A stretch of 64,000 bases of DNA from Zeimonas sp003577305. Lineage in GTDB: Bacteria > Pseudomonadota > Gammaproteobacteria > Burkholderiales > Burkholderiaceae_E. A program made the translations under genes and the position numbers. The notes beneath the pieces were generated by a model. The model was not told where the DNA came from, searched no databases, and saw only the letters and a list, made by a program, of their open reading frames with translations. Positions 17,187-26,207 of this stretch are shown here, one piece after another; positions within the stretch are counted from its first letter, which is position 1; the number at the start of each line of letters is the position of its first letter. The stretch spans positions 158,521 to 222,520 of the forward strand of contig SZOX01000001.1 of NCBI GenBank assembly GCA_030263385.1. The letters are read 5' to 3'.

Positions 17187-18602
17187 TCAGGCCATGAACC
17201 CGAGATCGGCCATCGGGAAGTTGCGCAGGTTCGGGAACACTTCGTCGACCTGCGACGCGGTCAGTCCGAACCAGCGCGCCAGCGTTGCGGCGTACTGATC
17301 GACCGAGACGGCGGGAAGCAGGCGGCCCTGACCCACGTCGTCGTCGGTATTCACGCCGATGACCGGGAAGCGCCCGTAGACGTCCTTGCCGCGCACCGCG
17401 CCGCCGGTCACGAAGTGGTGCGCGCCCCAACCGTGGTCGGTGCCGTCCCCGTTGCTGGTCAACGTCCGGCCGAAGTCCGACGCGGTGAACAGCGTCACCT
17501 CGTTCAGGGCATTCACCGATGGGCCCGCCAGCAGGCGGTCGAAGTACTCCAGCGCCTGTCCAAGCCGCGTCATCAGGTTGCCCTGGTTCACGCGCTGGGC
17601 GTCGTGCGTGTCGAAGCCCCCGATGCTCACGAAGAACACCTGGCGCCGGGCACCGAGTGCGCTGCGCCCGCCGATCACGCGCGCCACGGTCTGCAACTGC
17701 GAGGCCAGCGCATTCGCCTGCGTCGTGCCCGGCACCAGCGGCACCGCCTCCACTGCGTCGGCCGGCAGCATCGCGGCGTTCAGCGCGGCCTGCGCATCGA
17801 TCGAGCGCGAAGTGATCCGGTTCAGTTCGCGCTCGAGCAGGTGGGCGCGGTCGGCGGTGACGATCGAGCGCAGGATGCTGGCCGCGCTCGGCGAACCGAA
17901 CTGCGAGCCTTTCAGCCCGGCGATCGGGATCCCGCCGCTCGGGCCGACCTGGTACTGGAGCGTCGACTGGCCGGCCAGCCAGACTGCGTTGCCCGACGTC
18001 GACATGCAGGTGAACGTCGACGCGGCATTGCGGCTCGCCAGCAGGTCGCCCATCCGGCCACCCCAGCCGTTGCGGGCGCCCTCCGGAGCGTACGCCTGCC
18101 AGGTCGACTGCTGGTCGTTGTGCGAGAACAGCTTCGGCGGGCGCGGAACGCTGCCGTTGTTGTACTGCGCCCTGGTCATCGGCGCGATCAGCGGCCCGAC
18201 GTTGGCCACGATCGCCGCGCGCCCGGCCTCGAACAGGTTCTTCAGGGACCCCAGGTTCGGGTGCAGCGCAAACGAGCGCCCCGCCTGCGGCGTGACGGGC
18301 TCGATCGGCAGCACGCCGCCACTGGCGCCGGGCGCGGGCAGTGCGATCGGATCGGGCGGAGTCGCCCGCAGCCGCTGGTACTCGCTCCACGACGCGGCAT
18401 CGGTGGCGATCACCGTGTTGTGGTGATCGTTGCCGCCGAAGAGGAAGACGCAGACGAGCGCGCGATAGTCGTCGGCGGCCTGTGCGGCAGCCGCGCCGAT
18501 CGTCGCGAGGTTCATCGCAAAGGGCACGCCGGCCGGGCCGAGCACCGACAGCAGGGACGAGGTGCGCAGGAATTCGCGCCTCGAGGCATCGATTCGCTTC
18601 AT
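17187..18602 (-). CDS. DUF1501 secreted protein with Tat-like signal
   Basis: 471-aa protein with SRREFLRTSSLLSVLG near the N-terminus, a twin-arginine signal, so export in folded form is likely. The body starts with VCVFLFGGNDHHNTV, the DUF1501 hallmark (sulfatase/alkaline-phosphatase-like fold), and has FVSIGGFDTHDAQR, LFTASDFGRTLTSNGDGTDHGWG and HHFVTGG, which hold Asp/His pairs reminiscent of metal ligands. It is transcribed 14 bp after the DUF1800 gene, its usual partner. No enzymatic function is established for the pair. Confidence 0.9.
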   Translation of the reverse strand: MKRIDASRREFLRTSSLLSVLGPAGVPFAMNLATIGAAAAQAADDYRALVCVFLFGGNDHHNTVIATDAASWSEYQRLRATPPDPIALPAPGASGGVLPIEPVTPQAGRSFALHPNLGSLKNLFEAGRAAIVANVGPLIAPMTRAQYNNGSVPRPPKLFSHNDQQSTWQAYAPEGARNGWGGRMGDLLASRNAASTFTCMSTSGNAVWLAGQSTLQYQVGPSGGIPIAGLKGSQFGSPSAASILRSIVTADRAHLLERELNRITSRSIDAQAALNAAMLPADAVEAVPLVPGTTQANALASQLQTVARVIGGRSALGARRQVFFVSIGGFDTHDAQRVNQGNLMTRLGQALEYFDRLLAGPSVNALNEVTLFTASDFGRTLTSNGDGTDHGWGAHHFVTGGAVRGKDVYGRFPVIGVNTDDDVGQGRLLPAVSVDQYAATLARWFGLTASQVDEVFPNLRNFPMADLGFMA

Positions 18603-18616
18603 GATGGTTTACCCGC

Positions 18617-20329
18617 TCACTTCTGCACGAGGTAGTCCGGCGAGGCCATGACCAGGAAGATCGCCAGCTTCACGCGGTTCAGCCGCGCAGTCGCGGCCGA
18701 CTGCGCGTTCGTGCCGGACACGGCGACCGAGCCGACCGCGTCGATGACCTGGGCCCGCAACTCGGGCGACATCTCGCCGGCGATCAGCATTGCGCCGATG
18801 CGTTCGACCAGCGCGTCGGGCCGCTCGGCCAGGCCGACCATCTCGGCATAGTCGGGCTGCACGTCGCGCGGACTGCCGCTGCCGATGCCGCCCGAGATCA
18901 CGTTGCGCAGCGTGTTCAGATAGCCGGCGACCGACAACTCGTGCGTGATCTGCATCTCCGGCGCGACCATCCCCGCAGCCGCGATGTCGGTGTTCGGCGG
19001 CACGTAGCCGGGCCGATAGAAGTTGAATACCGACGGCGAGCGCATCGGAGTCTGGCCGAGGCTCGTGCTCGGGTTATCGGTGTTGCCGATCAGGAAACGG
19101 CCGGAGGCCGAGCGCGCGCCGAACGCACGCATCCAGTGCGCAATGCGCAGCACCGGCTCGCGCAGCTTGCCGTAGTCGGTCGCGCCCGGAACCGGGCTGC
19201 GCGCCTCGGGATCGAGCAGCACCGCCCGGATCACCGCCTTCATGTCGCCGCGCACGCCCGAACCGTTGTCGTCGAAGGCCGACGCGACGCGTGCGACGTA
19301 TCCGGGCGACGGGTTGCTGGTCACCATCCGCTGGATCAGTTGCTTGCCGATGAACGGGCCGACGTTCGGGTGCGCGAACAGACGATCGAGCGCGATCCGC
19401 AGGCTGGCCTCCGGATCGGCGCTCGCCTGCGCCGGCACCACGGTGCCCAGGAACCGCTTCTCGGAAGTGGAGTGGAACTTCGGGTACGGCTGCATCGGCT
19501 GCACATCGCGCTCGGCCCAGGCGTCGCCGCCGAAGAAGCGCTTGTCCGACTTGTCGGGGCCAGCCCAGCTCCAGCCGGTGAAGACCTTCGCCAGCCCGCT
19601 CACGTCCTCGTTGGTGTAGGTCTCGATCGGTTCGTTGCGGCTGTCCAGCCTCACCGTGCCGTCCGGGTTCAGTTCGTACAGGCCGATCGTGAACAGCTGC
19701 ATCACCTCGCGTGCGTAGTTCTCGTCGGGCACCCGGCCGCGCGACGGATCTTCCTTCTGGTTGCGCAGGTGCGAGAGGTACAGGCCCATCATCGGGTGCA
19801 GCGACACGTCCTGCAGCAGCGTGCGGAAGTTGCCGAACGCGTTGCGCCCGAGCATGTCGAGATAGCTCGCGACGCCGCGCGGGTACTGTCCGACCGCGCC
19901 GTCGGCCAGCGACACGACGAAGATCTGCGACAGCGCGAACGCCACGCGGTGCCGCAACACGCCGTCGCCGGCCACTGCGGTACGCCAGAAGCTCTCGTAG
20001 ACCCAGTTCTGCTGGTTCACCGACTGGCCCGCGAGCTTCGCGGTGTCGATCTGCGAATCCACGTACGTCTGGTGCCGGTCCTGCCGCAGCGAATACTGCT
20101 CGCCGATCCAGGCCGAAAAACCGATCCTCCGGGTCCGGTCGATCTCGGCCTGCGATCCGCCGAAGCCGGCCTGCGACAGGAACCGCACCACGTCCTTCTG
20201 CGCCGGCTGCTGGTCCTTCGGAAGGGTGGGCGGCTCGCCTGGTCCGTCGCCTGCCCCGCACGCGGCCAGCACCCAGGACAGGGCCGCGATCTGCGCGCCG
20301 ACCATGACGCGCCTGAACATCGGTCTCAT
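18617..20329 (-). CDS. DUF1800 lipoprotein
   Basis: 570-aa protein. The start at 20329 gives a signal peptide ending in a lipobox (SWVLAACGAG), so it is predicted to be lipid-anchored in the envelope. The core has the DUF1800 features RFLSQAGFGGSQAEIDR, ENYAREVMQLFTIGLYELN, FTGWSW and FNFYRPGYVP. First gene of a two-gene operon with the DUF1501 gene. Widespread but functionally uncharacterised in environmental bacteria. Confidence 0.9.
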   Translation of the reverse strand: MRPMFRRVMVGAQIAALSWVLAACGAGDGPGEPPTLPKDQQPAQKDVVRFLSQAGFGGSQAEIDRTRRIGFSAWIGEQYSLRQDRHQTYVDSQIDTAKLAGQSVNQQNWVYESFWRTAVAGDGVLRHRVAFALSQIFVVSLADGAVGQYPRGVASYLDMLGRNAFGNFRTLLQDVSLHPMMGLYLSHLRNQKEDPSRGRVPDENYAREVMQLFTIGLYELNPDGTVRLDSRNEPIETYTNEDVSGLAKVFTGWSWAGPDKSDKRFFGGDAWAERDVQPMQPYPKFHSTSEKRFLGTVVPAQASADPEASLRIALDRLFAHPNVGPFIGKQLIQRMVTSNPSPGYVARVASAFDDNGSGVRGDMKAVIRAVLLDPEARSPVPGATDYGKLREPVLRIAHWMRAFGARSASGRFLIGNTDNPSTSLGQTPMRSPSVFNFYRPGYVPPNTDIAAAGMVAPEMQITHELSVAGYLNTLRNVISGGIGSGSPRDVQPDYAEMVGLAERPDALVERIGAMLIAGEMSPELRAQVIDAVGSVAVSGTNAQSAATARLNRVKLAIFLVMASPDYLVQK

Positions 20330-20467
20330 GAGACCCCCGCATCGCCGAGCCGGGGCGCGGATCGCTTCGGTTGCGGCGCCTTCCCCGTGTCGCGCGAACG
20401 ATCTCAAATCGGCGTGACGGATTTCCCGCGTTCGCCGACCGACGGCCAACCGCGCCGGACGAGCGGA

Positions 20468-21115
20468 TCAGGGTGCAGGTCGACCCGCCTGTGCGATCAC
20501 CCAGTCCTGCACGTCGTCGAGCAATCGCCCCAGCGCCCGTCCGAATGCGGCGACGGCCTGCGAGGCCGATTCGCTCGCCAGCGGCTCGACCTGCCCGAAC
20601 CGGCGGCGGCCGATCGTGCGGCGTGCTGCACGGTCGACGAGTTCGGCCACCAGTTCGATGCGTGCCACGCCGGGCGGTGCCAGGTCGTCGTGGTAGAGCT
20701 GCTCGAGTTGCAGCTCGAGCAGCCAGTCGCCACGCACCGGTGCAGTCGCGGAGGCGACGTCGGCGAAGGCGCCGCTCGCCACGAGCCGCCGTGCGAGCAG
20801 GCGTGCGATGCGCGCCGCCGGCCGCTCGGTCCAGCCGGCGAACTGGTAGCTGGCGCGAGCGCCGGGCGCGCGACTGTAGGCGATCGTGGTGCCGTCGAGA
20901 AACGCGTTGGCCGCAACGCCGTCGACCAGCAACGTGCGCGCTCCCTCCCCGGCGACGGCACCGGCGTTCGCGCGTGGGACCACCGGCGCCGGATCATCGA
21001 GTTCATACCGCAGGCGAACTGGCGCCTGGCCCGGTCCGATGCAGGCGGACAGCGCCACGGTGAGCGGCGCTGCACCGAACGCGCGCAGCAGGCGCCTGCG
21101 CGACGCGGCCGTCAT
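20468..21115 (-). CDS. PqiC-like ABC-transport auxiliary lipoprotein
   Basis: 215 aa, signal peptide with lipobox VALSACIG, then a globular domain with VRLRYELDDPAP and FAGWTERPAARIARLL, typical of the PqiC/DUF330-like lipoproteins that accompany MCE systems. Predicted to sit at the outer membrane and receive or hand over lipids. ATG 21115 overlaps the end of the MCE gene by 4 bp, so it is the last gene of the mla-type operon and occupies the place MlaC would have. Confidence 0.8.
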   Translation of the reverse strand: MTAASRRRLLRAFGAAPLTVALSACIGPGQAPVRLRYELDDPAPVVPRANAGAVAGEGARTLLVDGVAANAFLDGTTIAYSRAPGARASYQFAGWTERPAARIARLLARRLVASGAFADVASATAPVRGDWLLELQLEQLYHDDLAPPGVARIELVAELVDRAARRTIGRRRFGQVEPLASESASQAVAAFGRALGRLLDDVQDWVIAQAGRPAP

Positions 21116-22080
21116 TGCAGCTTCTCCCCGGGCCCGAGCTGGTCCGGCGAAGGCCCGAGCAGCGCGGCGCGCGGATCCCGAAACTGCTCGGCCGCGCGCG
21201 CCAACTGCTCGGCGCCGTGCCGCAACTCGCGGGCGGTGGCCCGCAATTCGAGTGCGCCCGCATCGGCGGTGGCATCGAGCCGCTGCGCGATCGCAGCGGA
21301 GTCGCGCTCGAGCGCCTTCGCGGCTGCCGAGAGATCGGCGAGCGTCGCCTGCGTCTGCCGGCCCAGCGGCTGCATCTCGCGCAGCAGCGTGCTGCCGTCG
21401 CTGGCCACCTGGCCGATCGACGCGGCGACCTCGCGGCTGGAGCGCTGCATCGCGAGCGCCGTCGCGCGGATGTCGTCGGCCGCGACGTCGAGCCGTTGCA
21501 GCCGCTGGTCGAGCCCGTTGGCGAGGTCGCGCACCGCGGCGATCGCGCCGATCAGCGTCTCGCGGTTCCGCGCGTTCAGCAACTGCTCGAGGTTCGCGAG
21601 CGCGCCCTCGCCGGTCACCGTGAGCCGGCTGAGCGCGCCGGCGATCTGCTCGAGGTCGGAAGTGCCCTCCGGAACCACCGGATAGCGCTCGCCCGCGGGC
21701 ACCTCGACGAGTTCGGGACCGGGCGTACCGGGCGTGACCAGGTCGATGCGCGCCAGCCCGGTGACCAGGTTGCGGGCGATCACCGCCTTGGTATTGCGGC
21801 TGACCGGCGTCTGGCGGTCGACACGCACGACGACCTCGACGCGGTTGATGTTGTCGTGCGAGATCGAGTACTCCTGCACGCGGCCCACCTTCACGCCGCG
21901 CATGTTGACGTCGCTGCCGAGTTGCAGGCCGTCGAGCGACTGTTTCTCGAAGTGGATCGAATAGAAGCGGTAGCTGGCAGCCCCGCCACCCTGCGCGAGC
22001 CACGCATAAGCGATGCCGACAGCCGCGATCAGGGCCAGCACGATCGCACCCACCAGCGTGTACCGGGCTTCAGGCTCCAT
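21112..22080 (-). CDS. mlaD: MCE/MlaD-family substrate-binding protein of a lipid ABC transporter
   Basis: 322 aa. One N-terminal transmembrane helix (YTLVGAIVLALIAAVGIAYAW) anchors it in the inner membrane. A single MCE domain follows (about 40-120) with LQLGSDVNMRGVKVGRV and GLARIDLVTPG. The remainder is a long Ala/Gln/Arg-rich helical tail, likely coiled coil, longer than E. coli MlaD and more like PqiB/YebT or LetB-type extensions. It overlaps the ATPase gene upstream by 11 bp and the lipoprotein gene downstream by 4 bp. Confidence 0.88.
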   Translation of the reverse strand: MEPEARYTLVGAIVLALIAAVGIAYAWLAQGGGAASYRFYSIHFEKQSLDGLQLGSDVNMRGVKVGRVQEYSISHDNINRVEVVVRVDRQTPVSRNTKAVIARNLVTGLARIDLVTPGTPGPELVEVPAGERYPVVPEGTSDLEQIAGALSRLTVTGEGALANLEQLLNARNRETLIGAIAAVRDLANGLDQRLQRLDVAADDIRATALAMQRSSREVAASIGQVASDGSTLLREMQPLGRQTQATLADLSAAAKALERDSAAIAQRLDATADAGALELRATARELRHGAEQLARAAEQFRDPRAALLGPSPDQLGPGEKLQ

Positions 22081-22840
22081 GGGAAGATCCCTCCGCGAGC
22101 ATTCTACGGTTCTCGAAGTACGAGCGTATCCACGGGTCTGGATTCGCGGCCACCTGGGCGAGCGTACCGTCGGCGATCACCCGGCCCTGCCCCAGCACCA
22201 CCACCCGTTGCGCGATCGACACGAGCGTGTCGAGGTCGTGCGTCACCAGCAGCACGGTGATCCCCAGGTCGCGACACAGCGACGCGAGCAGCCTGTCGAA
22301 CGCGCGCGCGGTGATCGGGTCCAGCCCCGCGGTCGGTTCGTCGAGGAACAGCACTTCGGGCTCGAGCGCGAGCGCGCGGGCGATCGCCGCACGCTTGCGC
22401 ATGCCTCCGGAGAGCTCGCTGGGCCGCTTCGTGCCGACCTGCGGCGCCAGACCGGCCATCGACAGGCGCAGGTCGACCAGCGGGCCGACGAAGTGCGCGG
22501 GAATGCCGCCCTGCTCGCGCATCGGCGTGGCCACGTTCGCGGCGACGGTGAGCGAGGAGAACAGCGCGCCGTCCTGGAACATCACGCCGATCCGGCGCCG
22601 CAGCGCGGTCAGTTCACGTCCCGACGCCGCCCAGACGTCGGCGCCCAGCAGCCGGATGCGGCCCGCATCGGGTCGATGCAGCCCGATGATCTCGCGCAGG
22701 AGCACCGTCTTGCCGCTGCCGCTGCCGCCGACGAGCGCAACCAGTTCGCCGCGTGCGATCCGCAGGTCGACGCCGTCGTGCACCTGCTGCACGCCGAAGC
22801 GCGTGCGCACCGCCTCGACCTCGATCACCGGCCCGCTCAA
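22070..22840 (-). CDS. mlaF: ABC transporter ATPase, MlaF family
   Basis: 256 aa if translation starts at TTG 22840, which overlaps the permease stop (TTGA). A GTG at 22828 is the alternative. Walker A GGSGSGKT, signature LSGGMRKRAAIARAL, Walker B VLFLDEPTAGLDP and the switch His in LLVTHDLDTL are all intact. Energises retrograde or anterograde phospholipid transport together with the adjacent permease and MCE protein. Confidence 0.9.
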   Translation of the reverse strand: MSGPVIEVEAVRTRFGVQQVHDGVDLRIARGELVALVGGSGSGKTVLLREIIGLHRPDAGRIRLLGADVWAASGRELTALRRRIGVMFQDGALFSSLTVAANVATPMREQGGIPAHFVGPLVDLRLSMAGLAPQVGTKRPSELSGGMRKRAAIARALALEPEVLFLDEPTAGLDPITARAFDRLLASLCRDLGITVLLVTHDLDTLVSIAQRVVVLGQGRVIADGTLAQVAANPDPWIRSYFENRRMLAEGSSHGA

Positions 22841-23973
22841 AGCCCGAGCTCCTGAAGGAGCACTGCGAACAGCGCGTCGAGCAGGATCACGGCGACGATC
22901 GCCTGCACGACGGTGGAAGTGGTGTTGATCCCGATCGAACGGGTGTCGCGGCTCACCGACAGGCCCATGCGACATCCGATCACCGCGATGAACAGCGCGA
23001 ACACGGGCGCCTTGGCCAGCCCGATCACGAAGTGACGCAGTGCAAGCGCGTCGCGCAGACGATCGACGAAAGTGGCCGGCGTGATGTCCAGCATGCGCTC
23101 CGCGATGACGATCGCGCCCAGCCCGCCCATCAGGTCACCGACGAACACCAGCAGCGGCAGCGACAGCACCAGCGCCAGCACGCGCGGCACCACCAGCACC
23201 TGCTCGGCCGAGAGCCCGAGCGTGCGGATCGCATCGATCTCCTCGGTCAGCTTCATCGTGCCCAGCTGTGCAGTGAACGCGGCGCCCGAGCGGCCGGCGA
23301 CGATGGTGGCGACGATCAGAGGCGAGAACTCGCGCGTCAGCCCCAGCGCCACCCCGTCGACGACGAAAATGTTGGCCCCGTACTTCTCGGCCTGCAGGCC
23401 CAGCAGATAGGCGATCACGAGGCCGATCAGGAAGCTCACCAGCGCGACCACCGGAATTGCGCTCACGCACACCTGCGCCAGTTGCGCAGCCAGTTCGCGC
23501 CCGCGCAGGATGCCCGGCCGTGCTGCCGCGCGCGCCAGCTCGACGATCACCCGGCCGAGGAAGTCGAGGTGGCCGTGCAGCAGTCCGGCCAGCCGCAGGC
23601 TCGAGGCGCCGAGCTGCCCCAGCGCACCGCGGCGCTGCTGCGGGGCCGCCGGCTGCAGTTCGGGCAGCCGCTGGCGCACGAGTTCCACGATGCGGGTCTG
23701 CGCGCCGCCGAAGCTGCGCAGGCCGATCTCCCGCGCCGGCACGCCGACCTGCGCCAGATGGCGCCACAGCAGCAACGCAGCTGCCGTGTCGATTTCGTGC
23801 AGGCGCGAGCCGTCGATCACGACCGGACGGCGCCAGCCACCTGCCGCCGCCGGCAGCGCGCGCAATGCCGCATCGAGCTCGGCCAGGCGCGAGAGCCGCC
23901 AGCTGCCCGCCAGCGCGAGCACGCTGCCATCGGCACCGTGCTCGAGCAGGCAGCTGGCATCGGCTGGAGTCAT
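22837..23973 (-). CDS. mlaE: MlaE-family permease with N-terminal STAS domain
   Basis: 378 aa. The first ~100 residues form a STAS-like domain (VVIDGSRLHEIDTAAALLLW), a role filled by separate MlaB in E. coli. The rest is an MlaE permease with five or six membrane helices and the family motifs GLQAEKYGANIFVVDGVA, REFSPLIVATIVAGRSGAAF and LGTMKLTEEIDAIRTLG. It is the first gene of a four-gene, overlapping operon. The fusion means no separate mlaB is needed. Confidence 0.9.
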   Translation of the reverse strand: MTPADASCLLEHGADGSVLALAGSWRLSRLAELDAALRALPAAAGGWRRPVVIDGSRLHEIDTAAALLLWRHLAQVGVPAREIGLRSFGGAQTRIVELVRQRLPELQPAAPQQRRGALGQLGASSLRLAGLLHGHLDFLGRVIVELARAAARPGILRGRELAAQLAQVCVSAIPVVALVSFLIGLVIAYLLGLQAEKYGANIFVVDGVALGLTREFSPLIVATIVAGRSGAAFTAQLGTMKLTEEIDAIRTLGLSAEQVLVVPRVLALVLSLPLLVFVGDLMGGLGAIVIAERMLDITPATFVDRLRDALALRHFVIGLAKAPVFALFIAVIGCRMGLSVSRDTRSIGINTTSTVVQAIVAVILLDALFAVLLQELGL

Positions 23974-24090
23974 TGCGAAGGCGGCAGGGGCGGCGCTGCG
24001 GCGCCGCAGCGGATCTCGTCAGCCTTCGACAGTAACATAGGGGGCAGATGCGCACCGCGGGCCCGCGGTGCGCTGCAGACCGGGGGCCCG

Positions 24091-24732
24091 ATGAGCGACG
24101 AAACGGCGGCAGTTCCCGCGTGGGTGGCCTGGCGCCAGGCCGAGCGCCGCCGGTTGATCGCGGCACGGCTGGCGATGCCCGCAGCGGTGCGGCGCGAATG
24201 TGCGCGACTGATCTGCGCGGCGCTCGACCGCCTGCTGCCCGAACTCGGCGGATCGGTCGTCGCGGCCTACTGGCCGATCCGTGGCGAACCCGACCTGCGA
24301 GCGTGGATCGGGTCGATCCGCAGCCGCGGCGCGCGTTGCGCGCTCCCGGTCGTGGTCGCCCGAGGCGAACCGCTGGCGTTTCGCGAATGGCGCGCCGACG
24401 CCCGCCTGGTCCCGGGTGTCTGGAACATCCCGGAACCGGCCGACGGCGAGACGCTCGTCCCGCAGGTAGTGATCGCACCGGTGGTCGGCTACGACCGCCA
24501 CGGCTATCGCCTCGGCTACGGCGGCGGCTATTACGACCGCACCCTCGCGGCCTGCGCGCCACGGCCCTTCGCGATCGGAGTCGGCTACCACGCCGCGGCA
24601 CTCGCCGGCTTCGAGCCGCAGCCGCACGATGTGCCGATGGACGCGATCGTCGACGAGCGCGGAGCCAGCCTGCATCGCCAGGATCATCCCACCGATCTGC
24701 CCACTTTTCTGGTGGGACCCGAAAAACCTTGA
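24091..24732 (+). CDS. fau: 5-formyltetrahydrofolate cyclo-ligase
   Basis: 213-aa ATP-dependent enzyme that returns 5-formyl-THF to 5,10-methenyl-THF, preventing loss of folate into the storage form. Diagnostic RLGYGGGYYDRTL (substrate/ATP loop) and VAAYWPIRGEPD are present. ATG 24091 is taken as the start; the gene is divergent from mlaE. It precedes the methyltransferase-like/MetF-like pair on the same strand by 57 bp, which places a folate-salvage enzyme at the head of a C1-folate gene group. Confidence 0.93.
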   Translation: MSDETAAVPAWVAWRQAERRRLIAARLAMPAAVRRECARLICAALDRLLPELGGSVVAAYWPIRGEPDLRAWIGSIRSRGARCALPVVVARGEPLAFREWRADARLVPGVWNIPEPADGETLVPQVVIAPVVGYDRHGYRLGYGGGYYDRTLAACAPRPFAIGVGYHAAALAGFEPQPHDVPMDAIVDERGASLHRQDHPTDLPTFLVGPEKP

Positions 24733-24789
24733 CAGCCCACTGCCGATCCACTCAAATCGGTCGTTGACAGGCAACGGGCTGGTACGGGT

Positions 24790-26196
24790 GTGCAGGTGGA
24801 GGCCGACACGCTGCTGCGCGAGATCGTCGAATACTGCCGCAGGGCAGGCGTCGCCGAGTCAACGTTCGGGCGATTCGCGGTCAACGACGGCAAGTTCGTC
24901 AACCGCCTGCGTGACGGCGGGCGGATCACGACGGCCACCGCCGAACGGGTGCGCCGGTTCATCGCCACCGACGCGCGTGCCGGCGCGCGCAACGGCCGGG
25001 GCTTCCTGATCGACGCGCCGCCCGGCGCGCCGCTGCCGCTGCCCCGCGTCGACCCGCAGGAGCCGCCTGCGCACGTCGACCGCAATTTCCGCTTCTTCGA
25101 CAACCGGCAGAAGTACCAGCTCTTCGTCAGCACCTGCTCCGAGAAGGCGGTGGTGGCGCAGCGCGTCGCGATGGAGCTGGCCAACATACACCCGACACCG
25201 CCCGCGGTGCGCGTCTTCGACGCGGGCTTCGGCGACGGCACGGTGCTGGTGCGCGTGATGCGCGCGATGCACAAGCGCTTTGCGACGATGCCGTTCTACA
25301 TCGTCGGCAAGGAGATCAGCGTCGAGCACGTGCGACTCACGCTCGAGAAGATGGCCGATCGGTTCTTCGAGCATCCGGCCACGGTGCTCGTGCTCACCAA
25401 CATGAACTACACCGAGGCGCCGTCGCTCGCGCCCGCCTCGCTGGCCGCCGCCACCACGCTCGTCTGGCACGAGGTTGCGCTCACCGGTGCCACGTCGCAC
25501 GAGTTCGAGGAGCAGATCGCGGCGCTCGGTCCGTTCCTCGCCGAGCACTGGCGCGTGAACATCGACCCGGCCACCGGCAACCCGGTGTACGCGCGACCCA
25601 CGGTCCTGGTGCTGTATCGCGACGATCACCGCTTCCTGCTCGAATCGGTCATCCCCAGGCGCGGCGGCAGCGAGGCCGGCTACGACCTGGTCATCGCGTC
25701 GCAGCCGTACCGCGCGCGCGCCGACCTGCGCTTCAAGGCCTCGCGCGTGATCGCGCCGCTGGCGCGCAGCCTGGCTCCGGGCGGGCGGCTGCTGGCGATC
25801 CACTCGCGCGGCGACGACCCGGGGCTCGAGATCCTGCAGAAGATGTGGCCCGGCGAGAACCCGTTCATCCACGATCGCCACAAGATGCTCAAGGCGGTGA
25901 AGGAAGCGCTCGGCGCGGCCGCACGCGGCCTGAACTTCAACGCCTATTCCGACGCGCGCTCGCTGTTTCGCTTCGACATGCACGCGCTGCCCACCGAACT
26001 GTCGGCGTCGATCGGCACGTCGATGCTGTTCGCCGCCTGGAACGCGGCCATCTACGTCGGCCAGATCGACGACGCCCGGCTCGAGAGCGCGATGGGCGAC
26101 CGGCGCTACCTCGAGATTACCGGCGAGGTACTGCACCGCTACAGCGGGCTGTGGTTCCAGGACGAGTCGTACATCATTTCGCGGCATCGCGACTGA
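24790..26196 (+). CDS. Unknown class-I methyltransferase-like protein with N-terminal HTH-like domain (paralogue 1)
   Basis: 468 aa, GTG start (24790; GTG 24796 also possible). Residues ~1-62 form a small helical domain with STFGRFAVNDGKFVNRLRDG followed by TTATAERVRRFI, which resembles stand-alone ~80-aa HTH-like proteins of proteobacteria. From about residue 100 the protein is a Rossmann-fold enzyme: motif I VFDAGFGDGTVL (Asp144, Gly146, Gly148), an acidic strand-2 end (GKEIS), IASQPYR at the position of the (N/D/S)PP(Y/F) motif and LAPGGRLLAIHS after it. Other conserved blocks are FDNRQKYQLFVSTC, SVIPRRGG and WPGENPFIHDRHK. By eye about 60% identical over the shared region to the product of 31986-33242. 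The substrate is unknown. It is 11 bp upstream of a MetF-like gene. Confidence 0.75.
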   Translation: MQVEADTLLREIVEYCRRAGVAESTFGRFAVNDGKFVNRLRDGGRITTATAERVRRFIATDARAGARNGRGFLIDAPPGAPLPLPRVDPQEPPAHVDRNFRFFDNRQKYQLFVSTCSEKAVVAQRVAMELANIHPTPPAVRVFDAGFGDGTVLVRVMRAMHKRFATMPFYIVGKEISVEHVRLTLEKMADRFFEHPATVLVLTNMNYTEAPSLAPASLAAATTLVWHEVALTGATSHEFEEQIAALGPFLAEHWRVNIDPATGNPVYARPTVLVLYRDDHRFLLESVIPRRGGSEAGYDLVIASQPYRARADLRFKASRVIAPLARSLAPGGRLLAIHSRGDDPGLEILQKMWPGENPFIHDRHKMLKAVKEALGAAARGLNFNAYSDARSLFRFDMHALPTELSASIGTSMLFAAWNAAIYVGQIDDARLESAMGDRRYLEITGEVLHRYSGLWFQDESYIISRHRD

Positions 26197-26207
26197 AGGA
26201 CGCAGGC

